Part shown: positions 18,760-29,943 of the stretch, piece by piece
How positions within the stretch are numbered: position 1 is the first letter of the stretch
Layout: the number at the start of each line of letters is the position of its first letter
Source: Sulfurimonas sp.
Lineage (GTDB): Bacteria; Campylobacterota; Campylobacteria; Campylobacterales; Sulfurimonadaceae
Direction of reading: 5' to 3'
NCBI GenBank assembly: GCA_027013185.1
Contig: JALUXS010000079.1
Span: forward strand, 1-47,888
Length of the DNA stretch: 47,888 bases
Notes under the pieces: model-generated
Databases searched by the model: none
What the model was told of the DNA's origin: nothing
Seen by the model: only the letters and a program-made list of their open reading frames with translations
Made by a program: the position numbers and the translations under genes

Positions 18760-20307
18760 TTATTTTTTATACTCCACTCTGTTTCTTCCTTCTTGTTTTG
18801 CTTTATACATATATTCATCTGAAGAATTTATAGCGGCTTCTAAAGAAACATGTTCTAAACGCTGGGAAACACCCGAACTAACAGTAACTTTAATGCGTTT
18901 ACCTTTGTAGACAAAACGTGTTTTTTCCACATGTTTTCGAACTTTTTGCGCATATATGACGCCGCCTGCTGTATCTGTTTCACTTAAAAGTGCTAAAAAT
19001 TCTTCTCCTCCAAAACGCCCTATAACATCTACCGTTCTACTTTCTAACTTAAGTATTTTAGCAAAGGCAGAAAGCACTGCATCTCCAGCTTCATGCCCGT
19101 AGGTATCATTGACTTTTTTAAAATGATCAATATCAAACATCACAATCGCGAAATTCCGATTATAACGCTTAAATTCTGCCTCTTTAATCTGCATAAATTC
19201 ATCAAGAGCACGTTTATTATAAAGTTTAGTTAAAAAATCTTCTTTAGATTCTTGCTTAGCAGTTTCTAACTCTTTTTCGAGTGCATGCACTTTTTTACTT
19301 AAAATTTTCACTTCACTGTTATGTGACTGTAAATCTTGACTTAAAAGCTGTGTATTTTCTTCTAACGCAACAGCAATAGTAAAGAGTTTTTTATGAGCAA
19401 TTTTAAAATTTGTACCTGATACTTCTGTGTAAGACTCCAGCTCTTTTTTAATGGCCTGTATTTCACTATTTGAACTATCAGAACGTTCAATCATGTCTAT
19501 CAGTCGCAAAGAGAGTCTATCTAATACAGAGTCAATTGATTCAATCATCTCTTTGACACTCTCTTTGTCAAGGGCAATTCGAAGTGATATAGCTGATTTT
19601 ATCTCATTTTCTACACTTGCACTCTCTAATAATGCAGGGTTATTTTGAATTTTTTCACTCAAATTTGCGATGGTGTCATTTACACTTGAAGCAATAGAAG
19701 GTACAAAAGAAGCAATCAAAAGTCTCGATATCTTATATAAATCAACACTGCCTAATTCTGGGTCAGAGGCACATACCAAGTGAAGACTTTCTATACTTTT
19801 TTGTAAATCCTGTGTATCTACATCACCATACTCTTTAAGTTTTTGTAAAAATGTATCATCATAAGTTGTAAGAAAATTGACCCAATACTGTCTAAACTGA
19901 TTCAGTTGTTCGGGCTGTGAACCCCTCTCAAGCAACTCAAGTGTTTTTTGTGCCAAATCACTTGCTTCTTTATTGTGCAGCACAGAAACAACCTGCAAAA
20001 TTCTTTTTGCGAGGAGTGTTTGGGATTCTAATGTATCAGAGCATTGTGTAGGATTCGTTCTGTTAAGCTTGGAAATTAAAAAGCGAACAAACTCATGCAT
20101 CGTTTTGATATTATAATTTTTCAAATCTTTTTGAAAATCTTTATTGAGCATTTGATTAAATTTTTTCAGATGTTGGCAGTCTTCAATCTGCATACCCGCT
20201 TTTTTTGCCTCTTTACAAAAGGCTTCAGTATAAAAATCAGGAGTTAAAAGCTTCCCCTCAAGTTTAAGTCGCTTTACGGCTTTAGATATTATAGTTTGTA
20301 TTGTCAT
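18760..20307 (-). CDS. GGDEF diguanylate cyclase
   Basis: DFLTKLYNKRALDEFM, MFDIDHFKKVNDTYGHEAGDAVL, RFGGEEFLALL; RTVD I-site five residues before GGEEF. Confidence 0.93.
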   Translation of the reverse strand: MTIQTIISKAVKRLKLEGKLLTPDFYTEAFCKEAKKAGMQIEDCQHLKKFNQMLNKDFQKDLKNYNIKTMHEFVRFLISKLNRTNPTQCSDTLESQTLLAKRILQVVSVLHNKEASDLAQKTLELLERGSQPEQLNQFRQYWVNFLTTYDDTFLQKLKEYGDVDTQDLQKSIESLHLVCASDPELGSVDLYKISRLLIASFVPSIASSVNDTIANLSEKIQNNPALLESASVENEIKSAISLRIALDKESVKEMIESIDSVLDRLSLRLIDMIERSDSSNSEIQAIKKELESYTEVSGTNFKIAHKKLFTIAVALEENTQLLSQDLQSHNSEVKILSKKVHALEKELETAKQESKEDFLTKLYNKRALDEFMQIKEAEFKRYNRNFAIVMFDIDHFKKVNDTYGHEAGDAVLSAFAKILKLESRTVDVIGRFGGEEFLALLSETDTAGGVIYAQKVRKHVEKTRFVYKGKRIKVTVSSGVSQRLEHVSLEAAINSSDEYMYKAKQEGRNRVEYKK

Positions 20308-20318
20308 GGCTTTTTCTC

Positions 20319-20840
20319 CTATCTATTTCTAGACCCTTCTGCCGATATTTGGGCAACAAAGGAAGATATTGCTTTTACAGCACTAAATTTAATAGCATCA
20401 AATCTCTCTTGATCTGTAATAACAGCATTTGGAACAACAGAAAAGTCATATGTTCCTTTGGCTGTATATTGTTTTTTCATATTTTGCGATTCTCTTATTA
20501 TATGCAAAATAATAGTAGCACGGTATGCTATAACAAAACCATCTGTATTATACTGAATTGCTGCATAACTTGGTGGGCTCAAAGTAAAATTCAAAGAAGT
20601 GTCGGCATACGCTTTTGATGTTAACGATGCATGGAATATTTCAACAATGGCACTATCAACAGCATCTTTTATAAGCACGGTATTTTCCGGATCTTGAGCA
20701 GATATAGTAACATGTGTACTAATTTTTTGCCCAACAACACTACGTGCATATTTTGAGCTGGGTCTATATCCACAAGCACTCACTACTGTCATCACTATTA
20801 ACAGGCTCACAAGAGTTACAAAGCGTGGATATTTTTTCAT
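20319..20840 (-). CDS. lptE: LptE-like LPS assembly lipoprotein
   Basis: Lipobox VVSACGYRPSSKYA; position between folC and leuS matches the epsilonproteobacterial arrangement. Confidence 0.65.
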   Translation of the reverse strand: MKKYPRFVTLVSLLIVMTVVSACGYRPSSKYARSVVGQKISTHVTISAQDPENTVLIKDAVDSAIVEIFHASLTSKAYADTSLNFTLSPPSYAAIQYNTDGFVIAYRATIILHIIRESQNMKKQYTAKGTYDFSVVPNAVITDQERFDAIKFSAVKAISSFVAQISAEGSRNR

Positions 20841-20842
20841 TT

Positions 20843-23314
20843 TTAGCCCTTTACTACAATATTAACAAGTTTTTTTGGAACAACTATCTCTTTGACTATT
20901 TCTTTACCTTCAAGCCATTTAGCAATGCTCGCTTTAGCGGTACTTATAATCTCTTCTTTATCCGCATTCGCAGATACTTCTATTTCAGCTCTTTTTTTAC
21001 CATTAACAGACACACCCAAAGAGAGAGAATCTTCAACAAAAACTTCTTCCACTATTTCTTGAGGAGCAAGATTTTTCAAGTTAAAATATTTTTCACTGAT
21101 TTCCCAACATGTATGTGGAATTACAGGTTCCATTATAGCACTTAAAATCCAATAACCTTCACTCCAGACATCACTATTTTTTTGTCCATTGAGTGCATTC
21201 ATAGCTTCCATTACTCCTGCAATCATTGTATTAAAAGTATAACGTTCGTTATAAACATCTTGTGAACGTTTTAAAGCCTCATATACTTTTTTACGTGCAA
21301 ATTTCTCTTCTTTACTTAAAAGTGCATGTTTGATTGCAGGTTTTTCTTCACATTTTTTTATATTCGCACTTCTGTCAAAAAATCTTTTTATAAATTTATA
21401 GGCACCTTCAACAGCACTATCATTCCATTCTAACTCTTGTGTCGGCGGTGCAGCAAAGAGTATAAAAAGTCTTGCCGTATCTGCTCCATATTTTTCTATA
21501 ATGGCATCAGGATCGACAGTATTGCCTTTTGATTTACTCATTTTAGCACCGTCTTTTAAAACCATACCTTGTGTGAGAAGTTTGGCAAAAGGTTCATCAA
21601 AATCAATATAGCCTAAATCACGAAAAACTTTTGTGAAAAATCTTGCATACAAAAGATGCAAAATGGCATGTTCTATACCGCCAATATAATGATCGACGCC
21701 TTCATTCCCGTTAGAATGCATCCAATATTTAATTTGTTCTGCAGAAAAAGCCTCTTTTTGCCAATTTTGTTGTGATGCACAAAAGCGTAAAAAGTACCAT
21801 GAAGATTCCACAAAAGTATCCATTGTATCTGTCTCACGTCTTGCCTCTCCACCACATTCAGGGCATTTACAATGTTTGAACGTAGGATGATTTTCCAGAG
21901 GATTTCCTTCTCCCGTGATTTCTATATCATCAGGCAAAGAAATAGGAAGATTCTCTTTTTTCTCCATAACAAGTCCACATTTTTCACAATGAACAAAAGG
22001 AATTGGAGCACCCCAGTATCGCTGACGGCTCACACCCCAGTCTTTGAGTTTATAATTTGTAGTTTTTTTACCAATACCTTTGTCTTCAAACATTTCTATA
22101 ATATGTTCTTGTGCTTTTTTGGAGTTCATTCCGGTAAAATCACCAGAATTGCTTAAAGCTCCAACTTCAGTAAATGCAGTTTTTGAGAAATCATGTTCTC
22201 CCTCAAATGGCTGTATTACCGCGTGTATAGCTAAATCATATTTTTTTGCAAAGTCATAATCTCTCTCATCATGAGCAGGAACTGCCATAACAGCACCGCT
22301 TCCATAGTCCATTAAAACAAAGTTTGCGACCCATACAGGAATGCTTTTTCCAGTTAAAGGATGCTTTACATGTAGATTAAGTGATACTCCTGATTTTTCT
22401 TTTTGTCTATCGATAGAAGAAGCACTTTTCATAGCATTTATTTCTGCAATAACACTAGCACTTAAAAGTTTATGCTCAATCATATAAGTAACTATCTCAT
22501 GTTCAGGAGCAAGAGCTGTATAACTTACACCGTAAATAGTATCGGGACGTGTTGTAAATACATCAAAACGTTCAAATTTATGTGAAAGTTTTGTTTGACT
22601 CGCTTCATCAAAATACAAATCAAAAGCAAGCCCATTTGATTTACCTATCCAGTTTTCCTGCATAGTCAAGACCTGTTTTGGCCAACCACCCTCAAGCTTT
22701 TTCAAATCATGTAACAATTCATCTGCATAAGCTGTGATTTTAAAATAGTATTGATTCATATCTTTTTTTACAATAGGTGTGTCACATCTCCAGCAACATC
22801 CTTCTACCACCTGTTCGTTTGCTAAAACGGTTTGATCATGCGGACACCAATTAAGCATCCCTTTTTCGCGGTATAAAAGCCCTTTATTATACATATCAAT
22901 AATAAAGCCCTGCTCAAACTTTGTATAAAGTTCATCACTTGTTGCCATTTCACGTTTTTTAGAAAATGAAAATCCAAGAGAATAAAACTCTTTTTTCATA
23001 TAATCAATATTGTCATACGTCCAATTTTTTGGATGGCTTCCATTTTTAATAGCAGCATTTTCAGCAGGCATACCAAAACTATCAAAACCAATAGGATGAA
23101 GAACATTTTTTCCTTGTTGTCTGTGGTAGCGAGCAAAAGCGTCACTAATTGAGTAATTTCTAACATGCCCCATATGTAGGCGGCCGCTAGGGAATGGAAA
23201 CATAGAAAGTATATATTTTTTCTCTTGTGTAAAGTCTTCACTTGGCTCAAAACTCTCGTTATCTTTCCAATACTCTTGCCATTTTTTTTCTATATTTTTT
23301 GCACTGTATTCCAA
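20843..23314 (-). CDS. leuS: leucyl-tRNA synthetase
   Basis: [17 protein letters not shown] (HIGH region), [26 protein letters not shown] (KMSKS). Confidence 0.98.
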   Translation of the reverse strand: MEYSAKNIEKKWQEYWKDNESFEPSEDFTQEKKYILSMFPFPSGRLHMGHVRNYSISDAFARYHRQQGKNVLHPIGFDSFGMPAENAAIKNGSHPKNWTYDNIDYMKKEFYSLGFSFSKKREMATSDELYTKFEQGFIIDMYNKGLLYREKGMLNWCPHDQTVLANEQVVEGCCWRCDTPIVKKDMNQYYFKITAYADELLHDLKKLEGGWPKQVLTMQENWIGKSNGLAFDLYFDEASQTKLSHKFERFDVFTTRPDTIYGVSYTALAPEHEIVTYMIEHKLLSASVIAEINAMKSASSIDRQKEKSGVSLNLHVKHPLTGKSIPVWVANFVLMDYGSGAVMAVPAHDERDYDFAKKYDLAIHAVIQPFEGEHDFSKTAFTEVGALSNSGDFTGMNSKKAQEHIIEMFEDKGIGKKTTNYKLKDWGVSRQRYWGAPIPFVHCEKCGLVMEKKENLPISLPDDIEITGEGNPLENHPTFKHCKCPECGGEARRETDTMDTFVESSWYFLRFCASQQNWQKEAFSAEQIKYWMHSNGNEGVDHYIGGIEHAILHLLYARFFTKVFRDLGYIDFDEPFAKLLTQGMVLKDGAKMSKSKGNTVDPDAIIEKYGADTARLFILFAAPPTQELEWNDSAVEGAYKFIKRFFDRSANIKKCEEKPAIKHALLSKEEKFARKKVYEALKRSQDVYNERYTFNTMIAGVMEAMNALNGQKNSDVWSEGYWILSAIMEPVIPHTCWEISEKYFNLKNLAPQEIVEEVFVEDSLSLGVSVNGKKRAEIEVSANADKEEIISTAKASIAKWLEGKEIVKEIVVPKKLVNIVVKG

Positions 23315-23334
23315 TTTAATTGTTCCTGTAAATA

Positions 23335-23673
23335 TTAATATTCTTCTTGTGTTTTACTGCTTTCTATGTAAACAAGTCCCATAGAAAAAACATTTGCAAT
23401 TAATGCACCAATAGCCAAAGCAATTGCCCATGAATCATTTTGAACAATAACTAAAAATACAAAGGCAGGTATGAGGTGTAAATCTGCTACCAAAGAGGAA
23501 GCAAGAAGTTCTGCCGAAAGTAAATTACGCACACCTATTTTTAAAATTGTAGAAATCAGATTCACGCTCGCTGCGATAAACAATGATATAGCAGTATTTT
23601 CATACAAAAATCCTGCTATTGATGTTAAACTCATTAGTGAAAAAAATACGTATACTACTTTGCCCCAATCCAT
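23335..23673 (-). CDS. small conserved membrane protein (DUF6394-like)
   Basis: 112-aa multi-TM ORF between leuS and secF. Confidence 0.7.
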   Translation of the reverse strand: MDWGKVVYVFFSLMSLTSIAGFLYENTAISLFIAASVNLISTILKIGVRNLLSAELLASSLVADLHLIPAFVFLVIVQNDSWAIALAIGALIANVFSMGLVYIESSKTQEEY

Positions 23674-23691
23674 AACTTTTCCTTTATTTTA

Positions 23692-24663
23692 TTACATTAC
23701 ACCAGATTCAAATTGTTCGCGCATTCTGTTCTTTTCTGCTTCTCTTTTTGCTTTTTCTGCCAATTTTGAATGATAATTTTTCACATCAAAGCCAAATAAG
23801 ATAAGTATCGGTGAAGCAACAAAAATTGATGAATATGTTCCCACGACAATACCTACTAAGAGTGTAAATGCGAAAGCATGAATAATCTCTCCACCAAACA
23901 TAAATAGCGTAAATACAACAAAGAATGTCGTTAAAGAAGTCAATGTTGTACGGGCAAGTGTTCTAGTAATAGATTCATTGATAATTCCGGCTAAATTAGC
24001 ATTTTTTGATTTTGTAATACCTTCACGAATACGGTCAAATACAATAATAGTATCATTTAACGAATATCCTAAAAGCGTCAAAATTGCAGCCAAAACATCA
24101 AGATTCACATCTATTTGGAAAAGTGATACAGCCCCCATAGCTATGGAGACATCATGAATAAGTGCTGCAATAGAAGCCACAGCAAAACGCCACTCAAATC
24201 GAAATGCTACATATATAAGAATCGCAGCAACTGAGAGAAAAAGTGCCATAAGCCCTTTCTCTTTTAACTCTGAACCAACTTTAGGCCCAACAATATCAAC
24301 ACGACGAACTTTATAATTTCCTGTTCCTTTGAGTGTTGTGCGAGTCACATCCCCAATATCTTTTGTAACACTTCCACTACTTGTTTTCATACGAATAATA
24401 ACTTCATCAGGTGAACCAAATTCACTGATAGATGCACCATCAAATAAGCTATTTGTTTGTAATTTTGCACGCATTATTTTAATAGGTGCTTTTGTATCGT
24501 ATTTTACCTGTACAATAGTTCCTCCGGCAAAATCAATACCGTAATTGAGACCTTTTGTAGCCAAAATTGCATACGAAGCCAAAACTAAAATAGTAGAAAT
24601 CAACATTGCTAATTTAGATTTACTCATAAAATCAAAGGTACGACTATATTTAAAAAATTCCAT
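23692..24663 (-). CDS. secF: protein translocase subunit SecF
   Basis: GLNYGIDFAGGTIVQVKY, VDIVGPKVG, LTLLGYSLNDTIIVFDRIRE. Confidence 0.96.
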   Translation of the reverse strand: MEFFKYSRTFDFMSKSKLAMLISTILVLASYAILATKGLNYGIDFAGGTIVQVKYDTKAPIKIMRAKLQTNSLFDGASISEFGSPDEVIIRMKTSSGSVTKDIGDVTRTTLKGTGNYKVRRVDIVGPKVGSELKEKGLMALFLSVAAILIYVAFRFEWRFAVASIAALIHDVSIAMGAVSLFQIDVNLDVLAAILTLLGYSLNDTIIVFDRIREGITKSKNANLAGIINESITRTLARTTLTSLTTFFVVFTLFMFGGEIIHAFAFTLLVGIVVGTYSSIFVASPILILFGFDVKNYHSKLAEKAKREAEKNRMREQFESGVM

Positions 24664-24665
24664 AA

Positions 24666-26249
24666 TTATCCTTTAATTCCAAGCCAAAAACGGTAATTTT
24701 TACTTTTACCCATTTTTGGTTCTATCATTTGATAAATTCCATGCGTTCCAAGAATTGCAGTAAGCATTGAAGCCAAAATACCGATACTCATAGTAACAGC
24801 GAAGCCTTTTATAGCCCCCGTACCATAAACATATAAAACAACAGAAGCAATAAGCGTCGTAATATTAGCATCTAAAATTGCTGTCATTGCATTTGCATAG
24901 CCATCTTCTACGGCTTTATGCATCGACTTGCCCTCATAAATAAGTTCACGAATCCGCTCGGTTATAATAACATTGGCATCTACCGCCATACCGACCGTCA
25001 GGACAATACCGGCCATACCGGGCAGCGTCAGCGTTGCACCAAAGAGGCTCATAACAGCCAATAATATAAACAAGTTTGCAATAAGTGCAATATTTGCAAT
25101 CACACCTGCCATACGGTAATAAACCATCATAAAAACAATAACAAGAACAAAACCGCCAATAAGTGCTACCATAGAAGCCTTGATACTATCTGCTCCAAGA
25201 CTAGGACCGACAGAACGTTTTTCCATCATATAAATTGGGGCAAGTAATGCTCCTGAACGAAGGGCAATTGCTAAATCTTTTGCTTGTAAAACTGTATAGT
25301 TTCCAGAAATCTGTCCACTTCCTCCGCCAATACGTTCGTTAATATTTGGAGCAGAATAAACCTTGCCGTCAAGCACAACTGCCAGACGCTTACCAACATT
25401 TTTACCGGTAAAATCACCAAAGATATCTGCACCTTCTGCATTTAATTTAAAATCAATTACAGGACGGTTATTTTTATCAAAACCTACATGTGCACCGGTA
25501 AGCATTCCACCATCTAAAATAGGAATTTCATGTACAAGATACTTGATTTTAGGAGATTTAACATCTTCTAAAATCACATCACCATATGCCGCTGCATCCG
25601 CATCACTCATATTATATACGCGTGCATTTCTATCTTCATCAACTGCCATAAGATCAAGCTTTGCAGCACGAGAAATAAGCTCGCGGGCACGTTGTTCATC
25701 TGCTTGTGATTTGATACCTGCAAGCTCTACAAGAATTTTATCTTTTCCCTGACGTGCCACAACCGGTTCAGACAAACCAAACTGATCAAGTCTATTTCTA
25801 ATTGTTTCAATTGCTTGAGAAACAGCCTGCTTTTTAGTTTTTGCAATCTCTTTTGGTGTTAAATTCAATGTAATAACAGAACCCTTATGTGCTATTTTTA
25901 CACCTTCAAGTTTTGCTAAGAATGTATCAAAATTCTTGATTTCATCATTATCCAGCACTTCAAATGTTACACTCGTATCATTAAAGCTCAGTCCATCTAT
26001 CAAAATATCGTTACGATCAGCAAAATGTTTGATACTTGCCGCCATAGATTTAATACGAGATTTCGTTGCTTCTGCTGTTTTGACACCAAGAAGCATATGC
26101 AATCCACCCTGCAAATCAAGACCTAAGGTTATTTTTTTGCCATTTTGTGTTTGCAATAGAGAAGGCACAGAAAAAACTATGCCAAATACTATTGCCAATA
26201 CAAAAATGACTATACGGTAATTAAGCTTCATCCTCGTACTTCTTTGCAA
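24666..26249 (-). CDS. secD: protein translocase subunit SecD
   Basis: TLGLDLQGGLHMLLGV, RNRLDQFGLSEPVVARQGKDKILVEL, TVGMAVDANVIITERIRE; likely start at MKLNYR (26231). Confidence 0.96.
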   Translation of the reverse strand: MQRSTRMKLNYRIVIFVLAIVFGIVFSVPSLLQTQNGKKITLGLDLQGGLHMLLGVKTAEATKSRIKSMAASIKHFADRNDILIDGLSFNDTSVTFEVLDNDEIKNFDTFLAKLEGVKIAHKGSVITLNLTPKEIAKTKKQAVSQAIETIRNRLDQFGLSEPVVARQGKDKILVELAGIKSQADEQRARELISRAAKLDLMAVDEDRNARVYNMSDADAAAYGDVILEDVKSPKIKYLVHEIPILDGGMLTGAHVGFDKNNRPVIDFKLNAEGADIFGDFTGKNVGKRLAVVLDGKVYSAPNINERIGGGSGQISGNYTVLQAKDLAIALRSGALLAPIYMMEKRSVGPSLGADSIKASMVALIGGFVLVIVFMMVYYRMAGVIANIALIANLFILLAVMSLFGATLTLPGMAGIVLTVGMAVDANVIITERIRELIYEGKSMHKAVEDGYANAMTAILDANITTLIASVVLYVYGTGAIKGFAVTMSIGILASMLTAILGTHGIYQMIEPKMGKSKNYRFWLGIKG

Positions 26250-26487
26250 TGGAATCTTTTGTAATTTTTACTATTGTTTCATCATTAAGTTTTACAGTTA
26301 AGAAATTATCCTCAACTTTATGAATAACAACGATAAAACCGCCGTTTGTGATGACTTTATCACCTTTTTTAAGAGCTAATAACATCTCTTTTTTGGCTTT
26401 GGCCTCTTTTTGTTGTGGGCGAATAATTACATAGTACATAATTGCAATTAAAAATACAAACGGTAATAGTTGAGAGATAATTTCCAT
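26221..26487 (-). CDS. yajC: preprotein translocase subunit YajC
   Basis: YYVIIRPQQKEAKAKKEMLLALKKGDKVITNGGFIVVI. Confidence 0.93.
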   Translation of the reverse strand: MEIISQLLPFVFLIAIMYYVIIRPQQKEAKAKKEMLLALKKGDKVITNGGFIVVIHKVEDNFLTVKLNDETIVKITKDSIAKKYEDEA

Positions 26488-26571
26488 ATCTTTTTCTTCC
26501 TTGTTTTATAAAATTGCAGCGATTATACAAAAATTATGCTAATAAGCTCTTAAATTGCGTATAATTTCAAA

Positions 26572-27780
26572 ATGAATACATTTACAAAAAAAATTTTACT
26601 TGGAATCACAACTGCTGCATTTTTTAGTGCTTTTATCTATTTTGCATATTTTGGCATAACAAATAAATTTTTAAATACCCTATTTGGATTATTTGCAATT
26701 GCACTACTTTTATATATTCCCAAAAAATCTCTGCTTATTGCAGGTTTTTTTATAGGGTTATTTTGGTTTTACTGGATTGGCTTTAGCTTTAAATACCAAG
26801 GTGTAGGTTATATGGCACCTATTGTCACTCTGGGTTTTGGTATTTTATATTTACTTTTTTTTGCACCGCTTGCCCTAAGCAACAAGCCTTACATACGAGC
26901 TATTCTTCTTTTTGGACTTAGTTTTTTTGAACCTTTAGGCTGGAACTGGATGAAAATTGAACTTTTATTTGTCAATAGCTATATAGGTGTTTATAAATAT
27001 CAACTTATTGCTGTTTTACTCGCTCTTGCTTTACCTGCCCTTATAAAAAACAAAAACTATAAATTTATTCCACTGCTTCTTCTTATATTTTCTTTTAATT
27101 ACGGTTATCCAAAACAAGAGAATGCACCACTAAAAATAAAACTAGTGCAAACACAAATACCACAAGACCAAAAGTGGCTCGAAAAACGCATCTATCCGAC
27201 AGTTTTTATGATTTTTAAAGATATAGCCATGGCAGTACACAATAAATATGATGTTGTCGTTTTTCCCGAATCGGTATTTCCTCTCTTTTTAAATGAAAAT
27301 CCAAGACTAATAAAAGAGTTGCAAAAAGCTTCAAAGAAAATAACTATTGTTGCCGGTGCTCTTTTACATGAAAATAATTTGAATTATAATGTTACATATA
27401 TGTTTGAAAATGGAAAATACAAAGTGGCAAAAAAACTTATATTAGTCCCTTTTGGTGAATATATTCCACTGCCGAAATTTGCTCAAAAATTTATTAATGA
27501 TACATTTTTCAGTGGTGCTAGCGATTTTGTAACAGCAAAAAAACCGACAGACTTTACTATAAAAGGCATTAAATTTAGAAATGCCATTTGTTATGAAGCT
27601 ACATGTAAAGAACTTTACAAAGGAGATGTCAAGTATATGATAGCTACAAGTAATAATGCATGGTTCACCCCTTCAATTGAACCTACTTTACAAAAATTAC
27701 TTTTAGAATATTATGCAAGAAAAAATGGAGTTACTATTTATCATGCTGCAAATATAAGCGGTACTGGTGTAATCAAATAA
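26572..27780 (+). CDS. lnt: apolipoprotein N-acyltransferase
   Basis: Multi-TM N-terminus followed by nitrilase domain: VVVFPESVFPLF, KLILVPFGEYIPLP, ICYEATCKELYKG, SNNAWF. Confidence 0.88.
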   Translation: MNTFTKKILLGITTAAFFSAFIYFAYFGITNKFLNTLFGLFAIALLLYIPKKSLLIAGFFIGLFWFYWIGFSFKYQGVGYMAPIVTLGFGILYLLFFAPLALSNKPYIRAILLFGLSFFEPLGWNWMKIELLFVNSYIGVYKYQLIAVLLALALPALIKNKNYKFIPLLLLIFSFNYGYPKQENAPLKIKLVQTQIPQDQKWLEKRIYPTVFMIFKDIAMAVHNKYDVVVFPESVFPLFLNENPRLIKELQKASKKITIVAGALLHENNLNYNVTYMFENGKYKVAKKLILVPFGEYIPLPKFAQKFINDTFFSGASDFVTAKKPTDFTIKGIKFRNAICYEATCKELYKGDVKYMIATSNNAWFTPSIEPTLQKLLLEYYARKNGVTIYHAANISGTGVIK

Positions 27781-27832
27781 CAAGGACTTATTCGATATAA
27801 TAAAGAAAATTTGTTTTTCAGGATTAAAATAT

Positions 27833-29932
27833 ATGGTAAACCTTAAAAATCCAAATCTCTATTTAAACCGCGAAGTTTCTTGGTTACAATTTAATACAAG
27901 AGTTCTAAAACAGGCACAAGACAACGCCCTTCCTCTTCTTGAACGTTTGAAATTTCTTGCTATTTACGGTACAAATTTAGATGAATTTTATATGATTCGT
28001 GTTGCCGGGTTAAAAAAACTTTTCGCCGCAGGCATTATTGTTTCAGGGGCAGACAGGCTCACACCATTGCAACAGCTTCGTGAAATAAGAAACTATTTGC
28101 ATCAAGAGCAACAAGTTGTAGAGCATTGCAGAAGTGAAATATTTAAAAAATTAGAGCCTCATGGTGTCAGTGTTAAAACCTATGATGAAGTTAATAATCA
28201 TGACAAACATAAACTCAATCAATACTTTAATGAAAATATTTATCCTGTAATTATTCCCATTGCCGTCGATGCAACACATCCCTTTCCTCATTTAAACAAC
28301 TTGAGTTTTGGACTTATCGTAAAATTACGCGATATGGATAATGAAAATATAGAACGTTTTGGGATTATTCGCGTTCCACGAGTTTTAAACAGATTTGTCG
28401 AACTCGGTAACGGAACATATGTACCTATTGAGAGTGTCGTACAAAAACATGTAGATGAACTTTTTCCTGGGTATGAGCTTATAAAATATGCACCATTTCG
28501 GGTTACAAGAAATGCCGATATTGCCATAGAAGAAGAAGAAGCAGACGACTTTATGGAAATCCTTGAAGAGGGATTAAAGCTCCGACGTAAAGGAGAAATG
28601 GTACGACTTGAAGTTGGTTCGAATGCTGATGATGAAATTATTAATTTCTTTAACCGTCATGCACATATTTATAAAGATGATATTTATAGATACCATACAT
28701 TTTTAAACCTCTCAAGTCTTTGGCAAATTGTTTCAAATAAAGATTTTGCACATCTTTTAGCACCTTCGTTTCAACCAAAGAATCTGCCTCCTTTTGAGAA
28801 TAGTGAAGATATTTTTACTATATTGGAAAAGCAGGATATACTCATGTACCATCCTTATGAAAGTTTTGATCCAGTTATCAATATTATTCAACACGCAGCA
28901 AAAGACCCTGATGTTGTTTCTATTAAAATGACTCTCTATCGTTCAGGTACAAAATCACCTATTGTAAAAGCCCTAATGGATGCTAGTGAATCAGGGAAAC
29001 AAGTCACTGTTATGGTTGAGTTAAAAGCACGATTTGATGAAGAAAACAATCTTATCTGGGCAAAAGCACTTGAAAAATCAGGAGCTCATGTTATTTATGG
29101 TATTCAAGGTTTTAAAGTCCATGCAAAAGCCGCACTTGTCACACGAAGAAAAAACGGAAAACTCAAGCAGTATGCACATTTAGGTACAGGAAATTATAAT
29201 CCATCTACTGCAAAGATATATACAGATATGAGTTATATGACAAGTAAAGATGCCATAACAAATGATTTAACAAGATTTTTTCACTTTTTAACAGGCTTTA
29301 GTAAAAAAGGGAAACTCAATGAACTATATATGGCACCCTCACAAATAAAGCCAAAGATTCTTTCTCTTATTCATAATGAAACACGTCAAGGCAGTAATGG
29401 ACAAATTATTGCAAAAATCAATTCACTTGTTGATGAAGATGTTATAAGAGCCTTGTATAAAGCCTCAATGGCTGGTGTAAAAGTAGACTTGATTGTCCGT
29501 GGAATTTGCTGTTTAAAACCAGGAGTAGAAGATGTTAGTGAAAATATTAGAGTTGTTTCAATTTTAGGGAAATACCTCGAACATGCTCGCGCATTTTATT
29601 TTAAAAATGATGCTTCAAAAGTTTATATTTCAAGTGCGGACTGGATGCCTCGAAATCTTGTGCGAAGAATAGAACTTTTAACGGCCATCAAAGATGAAGA
29701 TGCAAAAAATAAAATTATACAAATTCTTAAGTTGCAATGTTCAGACAATGCACTTTCACATGAACTGCAAAACGACGGTACATATACGAAAGTCAAGCCA
29801 AAAGATGGTGAAAAAATGATAAATAATCATAAATTGCTTGAAGATTATGTCAACCGTATAGCAAAAGCAACTAGAAAAGAGACAACTACACATGTACAAC
29901 AATTAGTAGACCGTCTCTTCATTGAAAGTTAA
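27833..29932 (+). CDS. ppk: polyphosphate kinase 1
   Basis: LNREVSWLQFNTRVL, LDEFYMIRVAGL, VSIKMTLYRSG, VMVELKARFDEENN, YAHLGTGNYNPSTAKIYTD. Confidence 0.97.
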   Translation: MVNLKNPNLYLNREVSWLQFNTRVLKQAQDNALPLLERLKFLAIYGTNLDEFYMIRVAGLKKLFAAGIIVSGADRLTPLQQLREIRNYLHQEQQVVEHCRSEIFKKLEPHGVSVKTYDEVNNHDKHKLNQYFNENIYPVIIPIAVDATHPFPHLNNLSFGLIVKLRDMDNENIERFGIIRVPRVLNRFVELGNGTYVPIESVVQKHVDELFPGYELIKYAPFRVTRNADIAIEEEEADDFMEILEEGLKLRRKGEMVRLEVGSNADDEIINFFNRHAHIYKDDIYRYHTFLNLSSLWQIVSNKDFAHLLAPSFQPKNLPPFENSEDIFTILEKQDILMYHPYESFDPVINIIQHAAKDPDVVSIKMTLYRSGTKSPIVKALMDASESGKQVTVMVELKARFDEENNLIWAKALEKSGAHVIYGIQGFKVHAKAALVTRRKNGKLKQYAHLGTGNYNPSTAKIYTDMSYMTSKDAITNDLTRFFHFLTGFSKKGKLNELYMAPSQIKPKILSLIHNETRQGSNGQIIAKINSLVDEDVIRALYKASMAGVKVDLIVRGICCLKPGVEDVSENIRVVSILGKYLEHARAFYFKNDASKVYISSADWMPRNLVRRIELLTAIKDEDAKNKIIQILKLQCSDNALSHELQNDGTYTKVKPKDGEKMINNHKLLEDYVNRIAKATRKETTTHVQQLVDRLFIES

Positions 29933-29943
29933 GGGAAATAACA

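Noticed and set aside
25363-25752. 129-aa plus-strand ORF opposite secD
   Set aside because: Antisense to conserved secD; Ser-rich shadow ORF.
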